A stretch of DNA of 64,000 nucleotides, from NCBI RefSeq assembly GCF_002575655.3, contig NC_053040.3, positions 152,521,148 through 152,585,147 of the forward strand. The letters run 5' to 3'. This DNA comes from Aegilops tauschii subsp. strangulata (lineage: Eukaryota > Streptophyta > Magnoliopsida > Poales > Poaceae). This document shows, in pieces, positions 46,198 to 55,845 of this stretch (its first letter is position 1; every line of letters begins with the position of its first letter). A program made the translations under genes and the position numbers. The notes below the pieces were generated by a model that did not search any database, was not told the DNA's origin, and saw nothing but the letters and a program-made list of their open reading frames with translations.

Positions 46198-46751
46198 CGG
46201 CTGGTGCTCGTCGATCTTCGCCGCCGCCTCCATGACCAGCTCGCGCCTGACGGTCTCCTGGGGAAGGGGCTCCGTGGCATCCATCACACGATACTCGGCA
46301 AGCATCTCGCCATCCGCGTCCGCCATCTCTTTGGAAAAAGCCGCCACGAGCTGGGCGTGGGCGTACGCGATCTGGGATTGGATGGGCTCCATCGTCGCAA
46401 GTATGCGGCGGAGGAACGGACGGCTGCTCGAACGCTCTCGGCGATTGCCAGCTCTTCGGCCGTCGGTTACCAACCGTTGTCGGAGAAGCTTCGTTCGATT
46501 TGTGCGGTGACCACCAGGAGCTGGGCGTGGGCGGCCTCCATCAGGGCTAAGGCCGCCGCTGTGGAACGGATAGCTGCTGTGCCGCTCTCGCCAGATGTTA
46601 TCCCCGAGCCAGATGTTGCTGCCGCCACCTGAGAAGCAACAACGGCCGTTTGGGCTGACATGGCCGCCCGGTCGCAGATTGCAGCCGTGCTCATGCACCT
46701 TGTTAGCATGCGCATGGCGGCTGCGGGCGCGCTCTCGCCAGAGTGAGCCAC
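46198..46751 (-). pseudogene. Uncharacterised ORF pair in the outer CACTA, repeated helical motif
   Basis: Two overlapping frames together look like one gene with a frameshift near 46470. The upstream part contains MSAQTAVVASQVAAATSGSG and ALMEAAHAQLLVVTAQIERS; the downstream part contains PIQSQIAYAHAQLVAAFSKE and RRELVMEAAAKIDEHQP. The two halves repeat a related helix (AHAQLLVVTAQIE and AHAQLVAAFSKEM), so an internal duplication is likely. No known family is recognised. It lies between the first B3-like exon and the tandem array. Confidence 0.45.
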
Positions 46752-46899
46752 CGAAGTTGCCTATTTGGGGAGCGAGCTAGTGTGCTTGAGACGCCGGCTG
46801 TGGACTGTAGCCGATGCACCTTCTCGCGTAAGCCATAGGCGTACTATACACCGACGATGCTCCAGGATATTTTGTGCTGCATCTCACACGATTGGTGAT

Positions 46900-49330
46900 A
46901 ATCAACTGTGTAAGATCTACTTGATTTTTCATCTTGATTTTAATTACATAATGGGGTCACAGCGGCAATGGACGGTGTTTGAATTGCTAGACCTTTTATC
47001 TGGAGTGAACATGCAACTATATGTGTCTCGTAAAAGAATTGTAATTATTCAGGGTTTGTTTGAACATTTTATACATTAAATTGGTTTTCTAGCCAGTTCA
47101 GGTTCATAATTCAAAATTAAACTACATGCACATGCTCTGGTGCACCAACATGGGTTGTAAAATCATATATGTGTCTATGGGTCTATGCTTATGTCACATG
47201 CAAGAAATGGGGATGAAATTTGAACACCACGGCATCGTGGCTCTCCGGCAAACGTCGACGTACTTGCTTTTGTAATTCTAGTAAATCCAAAATTTGTCTG
47301 AAATTCATGAAAATTGGCATGCTATCATGGAGCGGCATCAACATGCCATGGTAAAAATTTGTCCCATTTGGGGCAGATTTGGGTATAAGCTTCTCGTAGA
47401 CCAGAGCTTCTCACAACAAGTTTGATGGTTTCGGTAGGGAACGTTTCACCTTTCTGGACGAAACGATAATCGTTGCCTCTTCTCAATTTCAAATTTTTTC
47501 CTAGTTTCAACATAGAACAACAGGAGTTTTGTGTCAATTTTTGTGATTTTTCGGGGTTCGCTTGGACATTTTTATACATTAACTGAGTTTTCTATGCATT
47601 CATGTGCATAATTCAAATTTGAACTACAGGCACATGCTCTAATGCATATAAATTATTTGAAAAATCAAATATGTGTCCTTGGTTGCCTGCTTAGGTCCCA
47701 TGCAAGAAATGAGGTACCAGGTTTTTAAATTCTAGTAAATCCAAAACTCGTCTGAAATTCATGAAACTTGGCATGCTATCATGGAGCGGCATCAACATGC
47801 CGTGGTAAATTTTTTGTCCCATTTGGGCAGGTTTGGGTATATGCTTCTCATAAACCAGAGCTTCTCAAAACAAGCATGATGGTTTCGGTAGGGAGCGTCC
47901 CACCTTTGGGGTCCATTGCCTCTTATTGCTTTCAAAAAAATTCTCGTGTCAACATAGAACAACAACAAGAGTGTTGTGTCAATTTTTGTGATTTTTTGGG
48001 GTTCGTTTTGACATTTGAGTTATCAATGCATTTATGTGCATAATTATAATTTGAACTACATGCACATGCTCCAGTGCATATAAATTGGTTGAAAAATCAA
48101 ATCTGTGTCCTTGGGTGCATGCTTAGGTCCCATGCAAGAAACGGTAATGCATTTCAAACACTAGGGCACCGTTGAATGCCGGCAAAATATTGAGATGCCT
48201 GGTTTTTAAATTCTAGAAAATCCAAAACTCGTCTGAAATTCATGAAACTTGGCATGCTATCATGGTGCGGCATCAACATGTCGTGGTAAAAATTTTGTCC
48301 CATTTGGGGCAGGTTTGGGTATATGCTTCTCACAAACCAGAGCTTCTCACAACAAGCATGATGGTTTCGGTAGGGAACGTCCCACCTTTGGAGACGAAAC
48401 GATATCCATTGCCTCTTATTGCTTCCAAAAATTTTCTCGTGTCAACATAGAACAACAGGAGTGTTGTGTCAATTTTTGTGATTTCACGGGGTTTGTTTGG
48501 ACATTTTTATGCATTAACTTAGTTTTCAATGCATTTATGTGCATAATTAAAATTTGAACTACATGCACATGCTCCAGTGCATATAAATTGGGTGAAAATT
48601 CAAATTTGTGTCCTTGGGTGCATGCTTAGGTCCTATGCAAGAAATGGTAATGAATTTCAAACACCAGGGCACCGTTCATTGCCGGCAAAACATTGAGATG
48701 CCTCGTTTTTAAATTCTAGTAAATCCAAAACTCATCTGAAATTCATGAAACTTGGCATGCTATCATGGAGCAGCATCAACATGCCGTGGTAAAAATTTTG
48801 ACCCATTTGGGGCAGGTTTGTGTATATGCTTCTCACAAACCAGAGCTTCTCACAACAAGCATAATGGTTTCGATAGGGAACGTCCCACCTTTGGGGACGA
48901 AACGATATCCATTGCCTCTTATTGTTTCCAAAAAAATTCTCGTGTCAACATAGAACAATAGGAGTGTTGTGTCAATTTTTGTGATTTTTCGGGGTTCGTT
49001 TGGACATTTTTATGCATGAACTTAGTTTTCAATGCATTTATGTGCATAATTCAAATTTGAACTACATGCACATGCTCTAGTGCATATAAATTGGTTGAAA
49101 AATCAAATATGTGTCCTTGGGTGCATGCTTAGGTCCCATGCAAGAAATGGTAATGAATTTCAAACACGAGGGCACTGTTCATTGCCGGAAAAACATTGAG
49201 ATGCCTGGTTTTTAAATTCTAGTAAATCCAAAACTCGTCTAAAATTCATGAAACTTGGCATGCTATCATGGAATGGCACCCGACATGCTGTGGTATTTTT
49301 CGTGTCCATTTTGAGAGAAGGCGCACTCGA
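46900..49330. repeat. Tandem array of about 0.45-0.5-kb units in the outer CACTA
   Basis: ATGCTATCATGG anchors are at 47319, 47772, 48253, 48757 and 49260. Units share AAATCCAAAACTCGTCTGAA, CAACATGCCGTGGTAAA, CAGAGCTTCTCACAACAAGC, TAGGGAACGTCCCACCTTT and GTCCTTGGGTGCATGCTTAG. The unit plan (TCATGAAACTTGGCATG, GGTTTCGGTAGGGAACGT, TTTGAACTACA) is the same as in the inner array, so the arrays share an ancestor. Short repeated ORFs inside are by-products. Confidence 0.92.
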
Positions 49331-49847
49331 ATAATGACAGCCAACAAAGGCATTTTGAAAAAATAGCTGCCACTTTAATATCTCAAATGTTTGTATAATT
49401 CAAACTGTGTGCGTTCTGCTAACCATTCACGTGACGCCATGTGTCTTGGTTTTAATGGCTGTAGTAGGTGCCGTGCGGACAGCTGCTTGACCTTGATTGA
49501 ACAAGAGGCGTGCGAGCTGTCCTCCAATGTGTAGGCTCACCGGGAAGCGTGCAAGCTGTATGCTGCGCATGCTCACTGGGAAGCGAACCCTTTGAGTTCC
49601 ATGGCCGCCCGCCTTCCTCTCCGTGCGCGCGCCCCCCTCAGCGACATGGGACGGCACCGTCGAACGCTACCTCTCAGCGCCGCCAGCTGCCGTCCTCCCG
49701 CGCCCCGCCCGTCGACCCCGGGACGACATGATGCAAAGTGAGAGCAGGATTTGTGCATCTCTTCAACGCAAACGGTTCTTTTGGATGACCCGTGTGCAAC
49801 CACTTACAAACAATTTGGTGCGATTTGCATGTATCATATTGGGTATG

Positions 49848-49943
49848 TTGCCATTTGTCAAACTGGAAAGATTGACATTTGTTGATCTAGTAACATTGCC
49901 ATTTGTCAACCTTATAACACTGCGATTTGTCAAAATATAAAGC
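49848..49943. repeat. 24-bp tandem repeat, four copies
   Basis: Successive units read TTGCCATTTGTCAAACTGG, TTGACATTTGTTGATCTAG, TTGCCATTTGTCAACCTTA and CTGCGATTTGTCAAAATAT. The start GCGATTTGCATG just upstream may be another degenerate copy. No coding role. Confidence 0.75.
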
Positions 49944-50269
49944 TAAAAATCACTAGCAGTATCTAATTTTTGCAACTAAAATTCAGTAATTAAGCATAGA
50001 TTTAATTCATAGATTAAGCAGTCGTTCTTAATTTATAGAAATAGTTTAACTCGACAGCTGAACCGACCAAACTTTTCCCCAATTGTTGCCAACCAATTAC
50101 TGAAATAGCTAGTTCAACTATATATACTAGCTAATTTTAAGTACGTTGTACAGTTCCACCACATCTACAGTCAGATGAACTGAACAAAATAGACCCTAAA
50201 TACTACTACTACTGCGAAGGAGCTTTGTACTACTTCCGGTTCCAGCTGCTTCTCCTCTGCCGAGCGTGC

Positions 50270-50902
50270 TTAGTTAGAGGCAGAGGAGGAGGAGCCTACC
50301 GACGAGCTGGGCAACCCCAATACGGTGCCTGCCGCTGTTGCAGCTTCAGTGATGCTCACCTCGAACGCCCTCTGCCGCTCCAGACGACCCCTCTCGAAGC
50401 GGTGGTTCTCCTTGTAGATCTCCTGATTCCTCGCCTCTGAGGCGGCGTGTGCCGCGGCCACGGCAGCGGTAAGTCTCTTTGCGTGCTCGAGGAGGCGCTC
50501 CTCCTGCTCCCGTAGGAACTCGGTGCAGCGCGCAAGGTCGCTGACACACGTGTGGGTATCCACCTCCGTCTCCCACCTTCAAGCGGTGGTGGCGGAGCAG
50601 GTGATGACCTCGGCGGTTGACGGTGGGCTGGCGGCCACGGCGGCCAATGATGGGGTGGCGGCCACGACCACCACCTCCCGCCTTCGGGCCGCGGTGGCGG
50701 AGCGGGTGATGGCCACGGTGGCCGACAGTGGGGTGGCGGCCACGACGGCCATCTCCCGCCTTCGGGCCGCGGCGGCGGAGCGGGCGATGGCCCTGGCTTT
50801 CAACGGTGGTGTGGCGGCAACGGCGGCCGACAACAGCTGCCGACAGGCACCGGCGGCGGAGCGTGTGGTGGGTGTTCCGCGCACACCCAACAGGGATGCC
50901 AC
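50270..50902 (-). pseudogene. Uncharacterised Ala/Arg repeat and coiled-coil protein in the outer CACTA
   Basis: Read from 50902 leftwards, the frame first gives an Ala/Arg/Val-rich repeat (ATAARRREVVVVAATPS and relatives) encoded by a 78-bp DNA repeat (units near 50588, 50691 and 50769). An in-frame TGA at 50579-50581 follows. After it the same frame continues with HTCVSDLARCTEFLREQEER and NHRFERGRLERQRAFEVSIT, a charged coiled-coil segment, ending in a Ser-rich tail at 50270. No ATG opens either part, so the start is unclear. It has no known domain. It may correspond in position and type to the coiled-coil ORF at 42329-42931 of the inner CACTA. Confidence 0.45.
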
Positions 50903-51039
50903 GCGACTACACTACGCCGGGGACTACGCCGCCGCCGCGGTGTAGCCTCCCAGCTGGAGCTGTCCTCTGATGACGACGGAGTGGCTGAGCGACGACGGAC
51001 CGGTGACATCGGCGATTGTGTGAGAAGCATATGAGATAA

Positions 51040-51993
51040 GCTACAGGTAGGGAGGGGAAAATGCGATGCAGGACTCGCCGACCGTGAGGGTTTTTATAGC
51101 AGGCCGGTAAGCATTGGGATTTTGGGGGATTTCACCGAGTCGGGCGGGAAGCTTGCGCGGGAACATGCGAGGTTGCACGGGAACGGGCTCATCGACGATC
51201 CATTGGCGCCACCGTTTGGCCAAAAGAACGCCTCCGCGCGCTGCGCAAGCTTGCGCTGTAAGCCGTCTGCGGCAGCGGGGTGACAAGACGTGCGAGAGGA
51301 GGACGAAAGGCCACGTACACACACGGATAATAAAAAACGTTTGCGATTTAATTACCTACTATACCCCGTCCTGGTTTATAAGTATGATTTAACTAATAAA
51401 ATATGAATGCATGTCGCCAAAGATTATATAGTTGGATTCGTATTTGAACATAGTTTCCAATTATATAATTTTTATAACATGCATTAATATTTTGTTGATT
51501 AAATTTGAGGGCAAAGTATGGCACATAATATAAATTAAAGGGGACTATAGACTAGACGGAGGTGGTAGCACATAGTCGCTCTCTACGCAGCGACGCAACT
51601 GTCGGCCAGCTTGTAGGCGACCATTACCTGCGTGTTCAACTGCTCTATGCGTGTGGTTGCCTGCGGTTCAGGCGGCCGCGGCACTCTGCTCGCGTCCTAC
51701 CGCGCGCGCTCTGCTCTCGCGTCCCTTCGGGTGGTTTGCCCTCATCCCTCCATGCGCGCTGCCAGTGTTTGGGGCCGGCGCACGATCACTCACGTTCGTG
51801 TGCATGCGGTTGCGCCGGGGGCGGCGCGACGATGCAGTTACCCGCTGCAAAAACTGCCATGCGGATGCCCAGAAAATCCAGGCCGCCCGTCCCCCATTTA
51901 TTCCTGCGGCCATTTACCTTATATCTCTCGCGTCACACGACACAATAAGCGTACCCACGATGACACATACAGAGAGGACATCCAGCGGTTCCA
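51040..51993. other. Region between the coiled-coil ORF and the exonuclease ORF
   Basis: It would contain divergent upstream regions of the two genes. About 51350-51560 is AT-rich, and 51560-51990 is GC-rich with chance ORFs. No gene is supported. Confidence 0.45.
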
Positions 51994-52860
51994 ATGGCGC
52001 TCCTGGCTCCAATGGCGCTCGGAGCGGCCGACGACAACAACGGCGGGCAGTTCACCACGCATCACGTAGTGGACACCCGCGTGAGGGGGAAGGCCCTCTC
52101 GGTGGCGTACACAAACTATCCGGTCTCAGTGGAGAGCTCCATCCAAACTATGGAGCTGTTCCTTGCCAAGGATAAGTACCGAGTGGTCGGCTTCGACCTC
52201 GAGTACACCATTGGTCGTGCCGGGCATGATCAGAAGGTTGTCTTCGCCCAGTTGTGCGTGCGACATGACGTCCTCGTCTACCACTACCACCTTGCCACAA
52301 GGCCTTGCGAGCGTTTCTCCAGGTTTATCAACAGCTCCGACTACAGTTTCACTATGGTGGACACCACCAACGATCTAAAAGCGCTCAAGGTTCCGCCCTT
52401 GAAATGCCCGAATCTTGTCAACATCCAGCACCACTACAAGGTCTGGGGGAGCGACAACAACAAACTGAACTCCCTGGTTGACCTCACCTCAGCCATCATC
52501 GACCCCTACTACACGAAGATGAAGGAAGAGAGCAAGAAGGACAAGAACGCCTGGCACAGTGTTTGGCATGAGAGACTGGATGAAGAACATGTCAAGTACG
52601 CGGCCAACGACGCGTACACAAGCTATGAGATGTACAAGCAGATCGTTGGCATGAGGAACTGTCTTCTTCCTGCCCCAGACGATGGATCAAGCAACATAGC
52701 AGTGGCGGGAGCGTCACAAGAAGTAGATGACTACACGATTGTTTCTCCTACTTTAGAATGCATGCAGTTGTTGATTGAGGTGTGTGCAAATGATCTATAT
52801 AGTCACTTATGTAATTGGATGTTTATTTCAGTTATATATATACATGTTATTCTACTGTAG
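51994..52860 (+). CDS. DEDDy (WRN-like) 3'-5' exonuclease domain protein carried by the outer CACTA
   Basis: A 288-residue uninterrupted ORF starts at ATG 51994 (a second in-frame ATG is at 52012). The exonuclease core spans about residues 45-217. Exo I is VVGFDLEY with D68 and E70, Exo II is MVDTTNDLKAL with D127, and Exo III is EHVKYAANDAYTSYEMY with Y202 and D206. All five DEDDy residues are present. KVVFAQLCV and KLNSLVDL also fit the WRN/RNase D-like family that removes nucleotides from 3' ends of DNA or RNA. There is no helicase or HRDC domain. The C-terminus after about residue 250 is hydrophobic and may be read-through. The gene lies about 430 bases from the right end, opposite in strand to the other cargo. 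It is probably a captured host gene; retention of all catalytic residues suggests recent capture or selection. Confidence 0.82.
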   Translation: MALLAPMALGAADDNNGGQFTTHHVVDTRVRGKALSVAYTNYPVSVESSIQTMELFLAKDKYRVVGFDLEYTIGRAGHDQKVVFAQLCVRHDVLVYHYHLATRPCERFSRFINSSDYSFTMVDTTNDLKALKVPPLKCPNLVNIQHHYKVWGSDNNKLNSLVDLTSAIIDPYYTKMKEESKKDKNAWHSVWHERLDEEHVKYAANDAYTSYEMYKQIVGMRNCLLPAPDDGSSNIAVAGASQEVDDYTIVSPTLECMQLLIEVCANDLYSHLCNWMFISVIYIHVILL

Positions 52861-53290
52861 ACATAGCAAATCACACGGCTTATTAGCAGCAATCGTCTGT
52901 GTTATTATTGGTCTTCGCACACATTTCTGATTACGGACCTATTTGTCGTGTATCACACACATCTTGTTCAGTTCAACCGTTTCCATTGTGTTGCCTAATC
53001 ACACACAGTTCATCCTAGTGAACCGTATGCTGTATATTGCAGACGCCTTCATCTGGCTGCCCGTTTCTTTTGTTCCTCCTCATCCCGAACATTTAATTGA
53101 ACTGAACCGTATGCCCTGCATCGCACATGCAACTAAAATCTGAACCGTGTTTGATGCATCCGTCATCGCAAATGTTTTGCACCTTTTTTGACTGATTTTT
53201 TACACCACCGTTTGTGATTATGGCATCGCACACAGTTTCGTCGAAGGGTCTCTGATCGTAGTGTCGTGTTTGGCCCATCCTGAAGTAGTG
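52861..53290. repeat. Right subterminal region and end of the outer CACTA
   Basis: Repeated AACCGT[A/T]TG, ATCACACAC and TGCATCGCACATGCAAC words occur. The final part with CACCGTTTG[C/T]GATTATGG and TCTGATCGTAGTGTCG matches the inner right end. The end TGAAGTAGTG is followed by the target duplication CAT. Confidence 0.85.
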
Positions 53291-53293
53291 CAT

Positions 53294-54350
53294 GTGCTCG
53301 TCCAGAGACACAAAATTGTCACCGGGATCCCCAAACAGTTGTTTATAATAATTAAAGATATACAATTTTAGGTTCTCGTGTCCTACAGTTGTACCGTCAT
53401 CCTGCTCAAGCTGGAAATTTTTCTTCTTTTTGTGTTTTCCATTTGCAATCATATGGAAAAACTGGGTATTGTCGTCCCCTTGGACGATCTGCCGCACTTT
53501 AGCTCTAAGTGCCCATTTCATCTGTTCTTTTCTGAGAAGCTCTCACAATCTCTACTCAGCCTCCGTTTTAGATGCCCGTTCATCTACATATAATAAAATG
53601 GATTCGGCCTTTAGATCAAGTTCATTTATAAGGTGTATAAACCTATCCTTTTCAACCTTATAAATTCTGCTTTCATTTTAGCCCAGTTCCTCAGGAACTG
53701 CCTCAGGTGCCTAATCTTATTTTTGCATCGCTCAGTATTCGACCTCCCTCCTAGGGCCTTAGCCCATTCCGGGCAATTAGATCAATGAAGCCCTTTCTGT
53801 CAAACCATGCTAGTTCGAAAGAAAAGACTTTCTTATTTCCCGCATGTGTCGCTTCCCCAAAGTCAACAAGCCGCAGGGTGTGATTGGAAATTCCTCTCTG
53901 TAAAGCTTGTACTGTCACCAAAGGAAACTGTTGTTCCATTCAATACTGGTGAGAACTTGATCCAACTTCTCATAAGTTGGATTCGGTAGTGTGTTTGCCC
54001 AAGTAAACTTTCTGCCTGAGAGTTCTATCTCTCTCAGGTCTAGACTTTTGATGACAGTTTTAAACATGAATGATCATCTCCCATCAAAGTTATTGTTATT
54101 CTTTTCGTCTCTCCTCCTAATAATGTTAAAATCACCACCAACCAGGACTAGTAATCTCTCATCCCCACAAAGACACAGAAGGTCTGCTAGGAAGTCCAGC
54201 TTTAGCTATGGTTGAGCGGCTCCATATACTACAACTAGGGCTCATTGGAACCCATCAACCTTCGAGCGGGTTTTGTGATTCGGGAAATATAAATATTCTG
54301 ATTTATGTGGACTCACGACAGCATTTTTCCAATCAATTAACAGCGACAGT
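53294..54350 (-). pseudogene. L1-type LINE, endonuclease and linker part, degenerate
   Basis: Reading the minus strand from 54340 leftwards gives TRSKVDGFQ, VVVYGAAQP, LDFLADLLCLCGDE, LVLVGGDFNIIRR (APE endonuclease core, about 54130), LSGRKFTWANTLPNPTYEKL and DQVLTSIEWNN. Then come KVFSFELAWFDRKGF (about 53820), KWALRAKVRQIVQGDDNTQF and YYKQLFGDPGDNFVSLDEHM at the CACTA junction. Stops and frameshifts are frequent. The text continues at 22713 in the order expected of a plant L1 ORF2. The 5' end is cut by the Athila-type LTR at 54351. Confidence 0.9.
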
Positions 54351-55764
54351 TGATACGTCTCCGTCGTATCTACTTTTCCGAACGCTTTTCCTCTTGTTTT
54401 GGACTCTAATTTGCATGATTTGAATGAAACTAACCCGGACTGACGCTGTTTTTAGCAGAACTACCATGGTGTTGTTTTTTGTGCAGAAATAAAATTTCTC
54501 AGATTGGAATGAAACTTTGTGTGGATTTTTTATATAATAAAAGAAAATTACTTGAGCCAAGAACCACCGGAGGGGGGCTCTAGGTGAGCACAACCCACCA
54601 GGGCGTGCCTCCCCCCCTTCAGGCGCGCCCAGGTAGGTTGTGCCCACCTGGTGGCCCCGCAGAGCCTGAATCCAACTCCATAAATACCTATTTTTCCAAA
54701 AAATGGGGGAGGAAGAATTATCTCATTTCTCGATACGGTGCCGCCGCTACCTCCTGTTCTTCATTGGGAGGCCAGATCTGGAGTCCGTTTTGGGCTCCGA
54801 AGAGGGGGATCTTCGATCTTCATCATTACCAACCCTCCTTCATCGCCAATTCCATGATGCTCCCCACTGTGAGTGATTAATTCCTTCGTAGGCTCGCTGG
54901 TCGGTGAGGAGTTGGATGAGATTCATCATGTAATCGAGTTATTTTTGTTAGGGCCTGATCCCTAGTATCCACTATGTTCTGAGATTGATGTTGATATGAC
55001 TTTGCCATGATTAATGCTTGTCACTTTGGGCCCGGGTGCCATGATTTCAGATCTGAACCGTTTATGTTATTACCATTATATCTATGTTCTAGATCCGATC
55101 TTGCAAGTTATATTTTCCTCTTAAGTGTTATGATCCGTAAACCCCGGAGTGACAGTATTCGGGATACTTTCCGATGATGACCGTAGTTTGAGGAGTTCAT
55201 GTATTCACTATGTGTTAATGCTTTGTTCCGGTTCTCTATTAAAAGAAGGCCTTAATATCCCTTTGTTTCCATATGGACCCCGCTGCCACGGGAGGGTAGG
55301 ACAAAAGATGTCATGCAAGTTCTTTCCATAAGCACGTATGACTATTTACGGAATACATGCCTACATTGTATTTATGAACTGGAGCTAGTGCCGTATCGCC
55401 CTAGGTTATGACTGTTATATGATGAATATCATCCAACGAATACAACGATCCAATGCCTACGAATTTCTCTTATATTGTTATTGCTAAGTTACTACTGCTA
55501 TTTTTATTGTTACACTTGCTACAAAAATCATTGCTATCACTATTACCGTTACTATTGTTGTTGCTACTACTATCAAAACTATCATACTACTTTGCTACTG
55601 ATCACTTTGCTGGAGATAATTAATCTCCAGGTGTCGTTGAATTGACAACTCAGCTGCTAATACTTGCAAACATTCTTTGGCTCCCCTTGTGTCGAATCAA
55701 TAAATTTGGGTTGAATACTCTACCCTTGAAAACTGTTGCGATCGCCTATACATGTGGGTTATTA
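54351..55764 (+). repeat. 5' LTR of an Athila-type Gypsy element
   Basis: It starts TGATACGTCTCCGTCGTATC and ends GTGGGTTATTA (normally ATCA). The part 55475-55600 has imperfect triplet-rich text (GCTACTACTATC). An AATAAATTTGGG block lies near the end (about 55700). I recognise it as a frequent Triticeae Gypsy LTR type. It is inserted in the LINE; no second LTR is visible, so the target duplication cannot be tested. Confidence 0.82.
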
Positions 55765-55845
55765 AGACATTTTTCTGACGTCGTTGCCGTGGAGCATAGA
55801 TATATTTGTTGAGTCACTGATTATTATCAATTTATCACAATGAAG
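55765..55845 (+). other. Primer-binding site and start of the Athila-type internal region, truncated
   Basis: After the LTR comes TTTCTGACGTCGTTGCCGTG, a mutated form of the TGGCGCCGTTGCCGGGGA primer site found in Athila-type elements. About 60 more bases follow before the sequence changes abruptly to Tekay-type LTR at about 55846. Confidence 0.75.

Larger units (their letters stand above)
22714..53290. mobile_element. Outer CACTA transposon, 30.6 kb, TSD CAT
   Basis: The left end CACTGGTACACATCGG and the right end, read inward as CACTACTTCAGGATGG, carry the CACT signature. CAT flanks both ends (22711-22713 and 53291-53293). Removing the element rejoins the LINE frame exactly. Its own sequence, after subtracting the inner insertion, is about 10.3 kb. 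It comprises a left subterminal region, a split minus-strand gene with B3-like exons, two further minus-strand ORF regions, a 0.5-kb tandem-repeat array, a plus-strand exonuclease ORF and a right subterminal region. No TNP2-like transposase is recognisable, so it was probably mobilised in trans. Confidence 0.9.

Noticed and set aside
51562..52175. Overlapping ORFs upstream of the exonuclease ORF
   Set aside because: Three frames open at once in GC-rich sequence, no domain, and they run into the exonuclease ORF out of frame.
22714..53290. A CACTA transposase (TNP2-like) or TNPA gene
   Set aside because: I looked through the ORFs in both elements for typical transposase text and found none; the coiled-coil ORFs are too vague to call TNPA.
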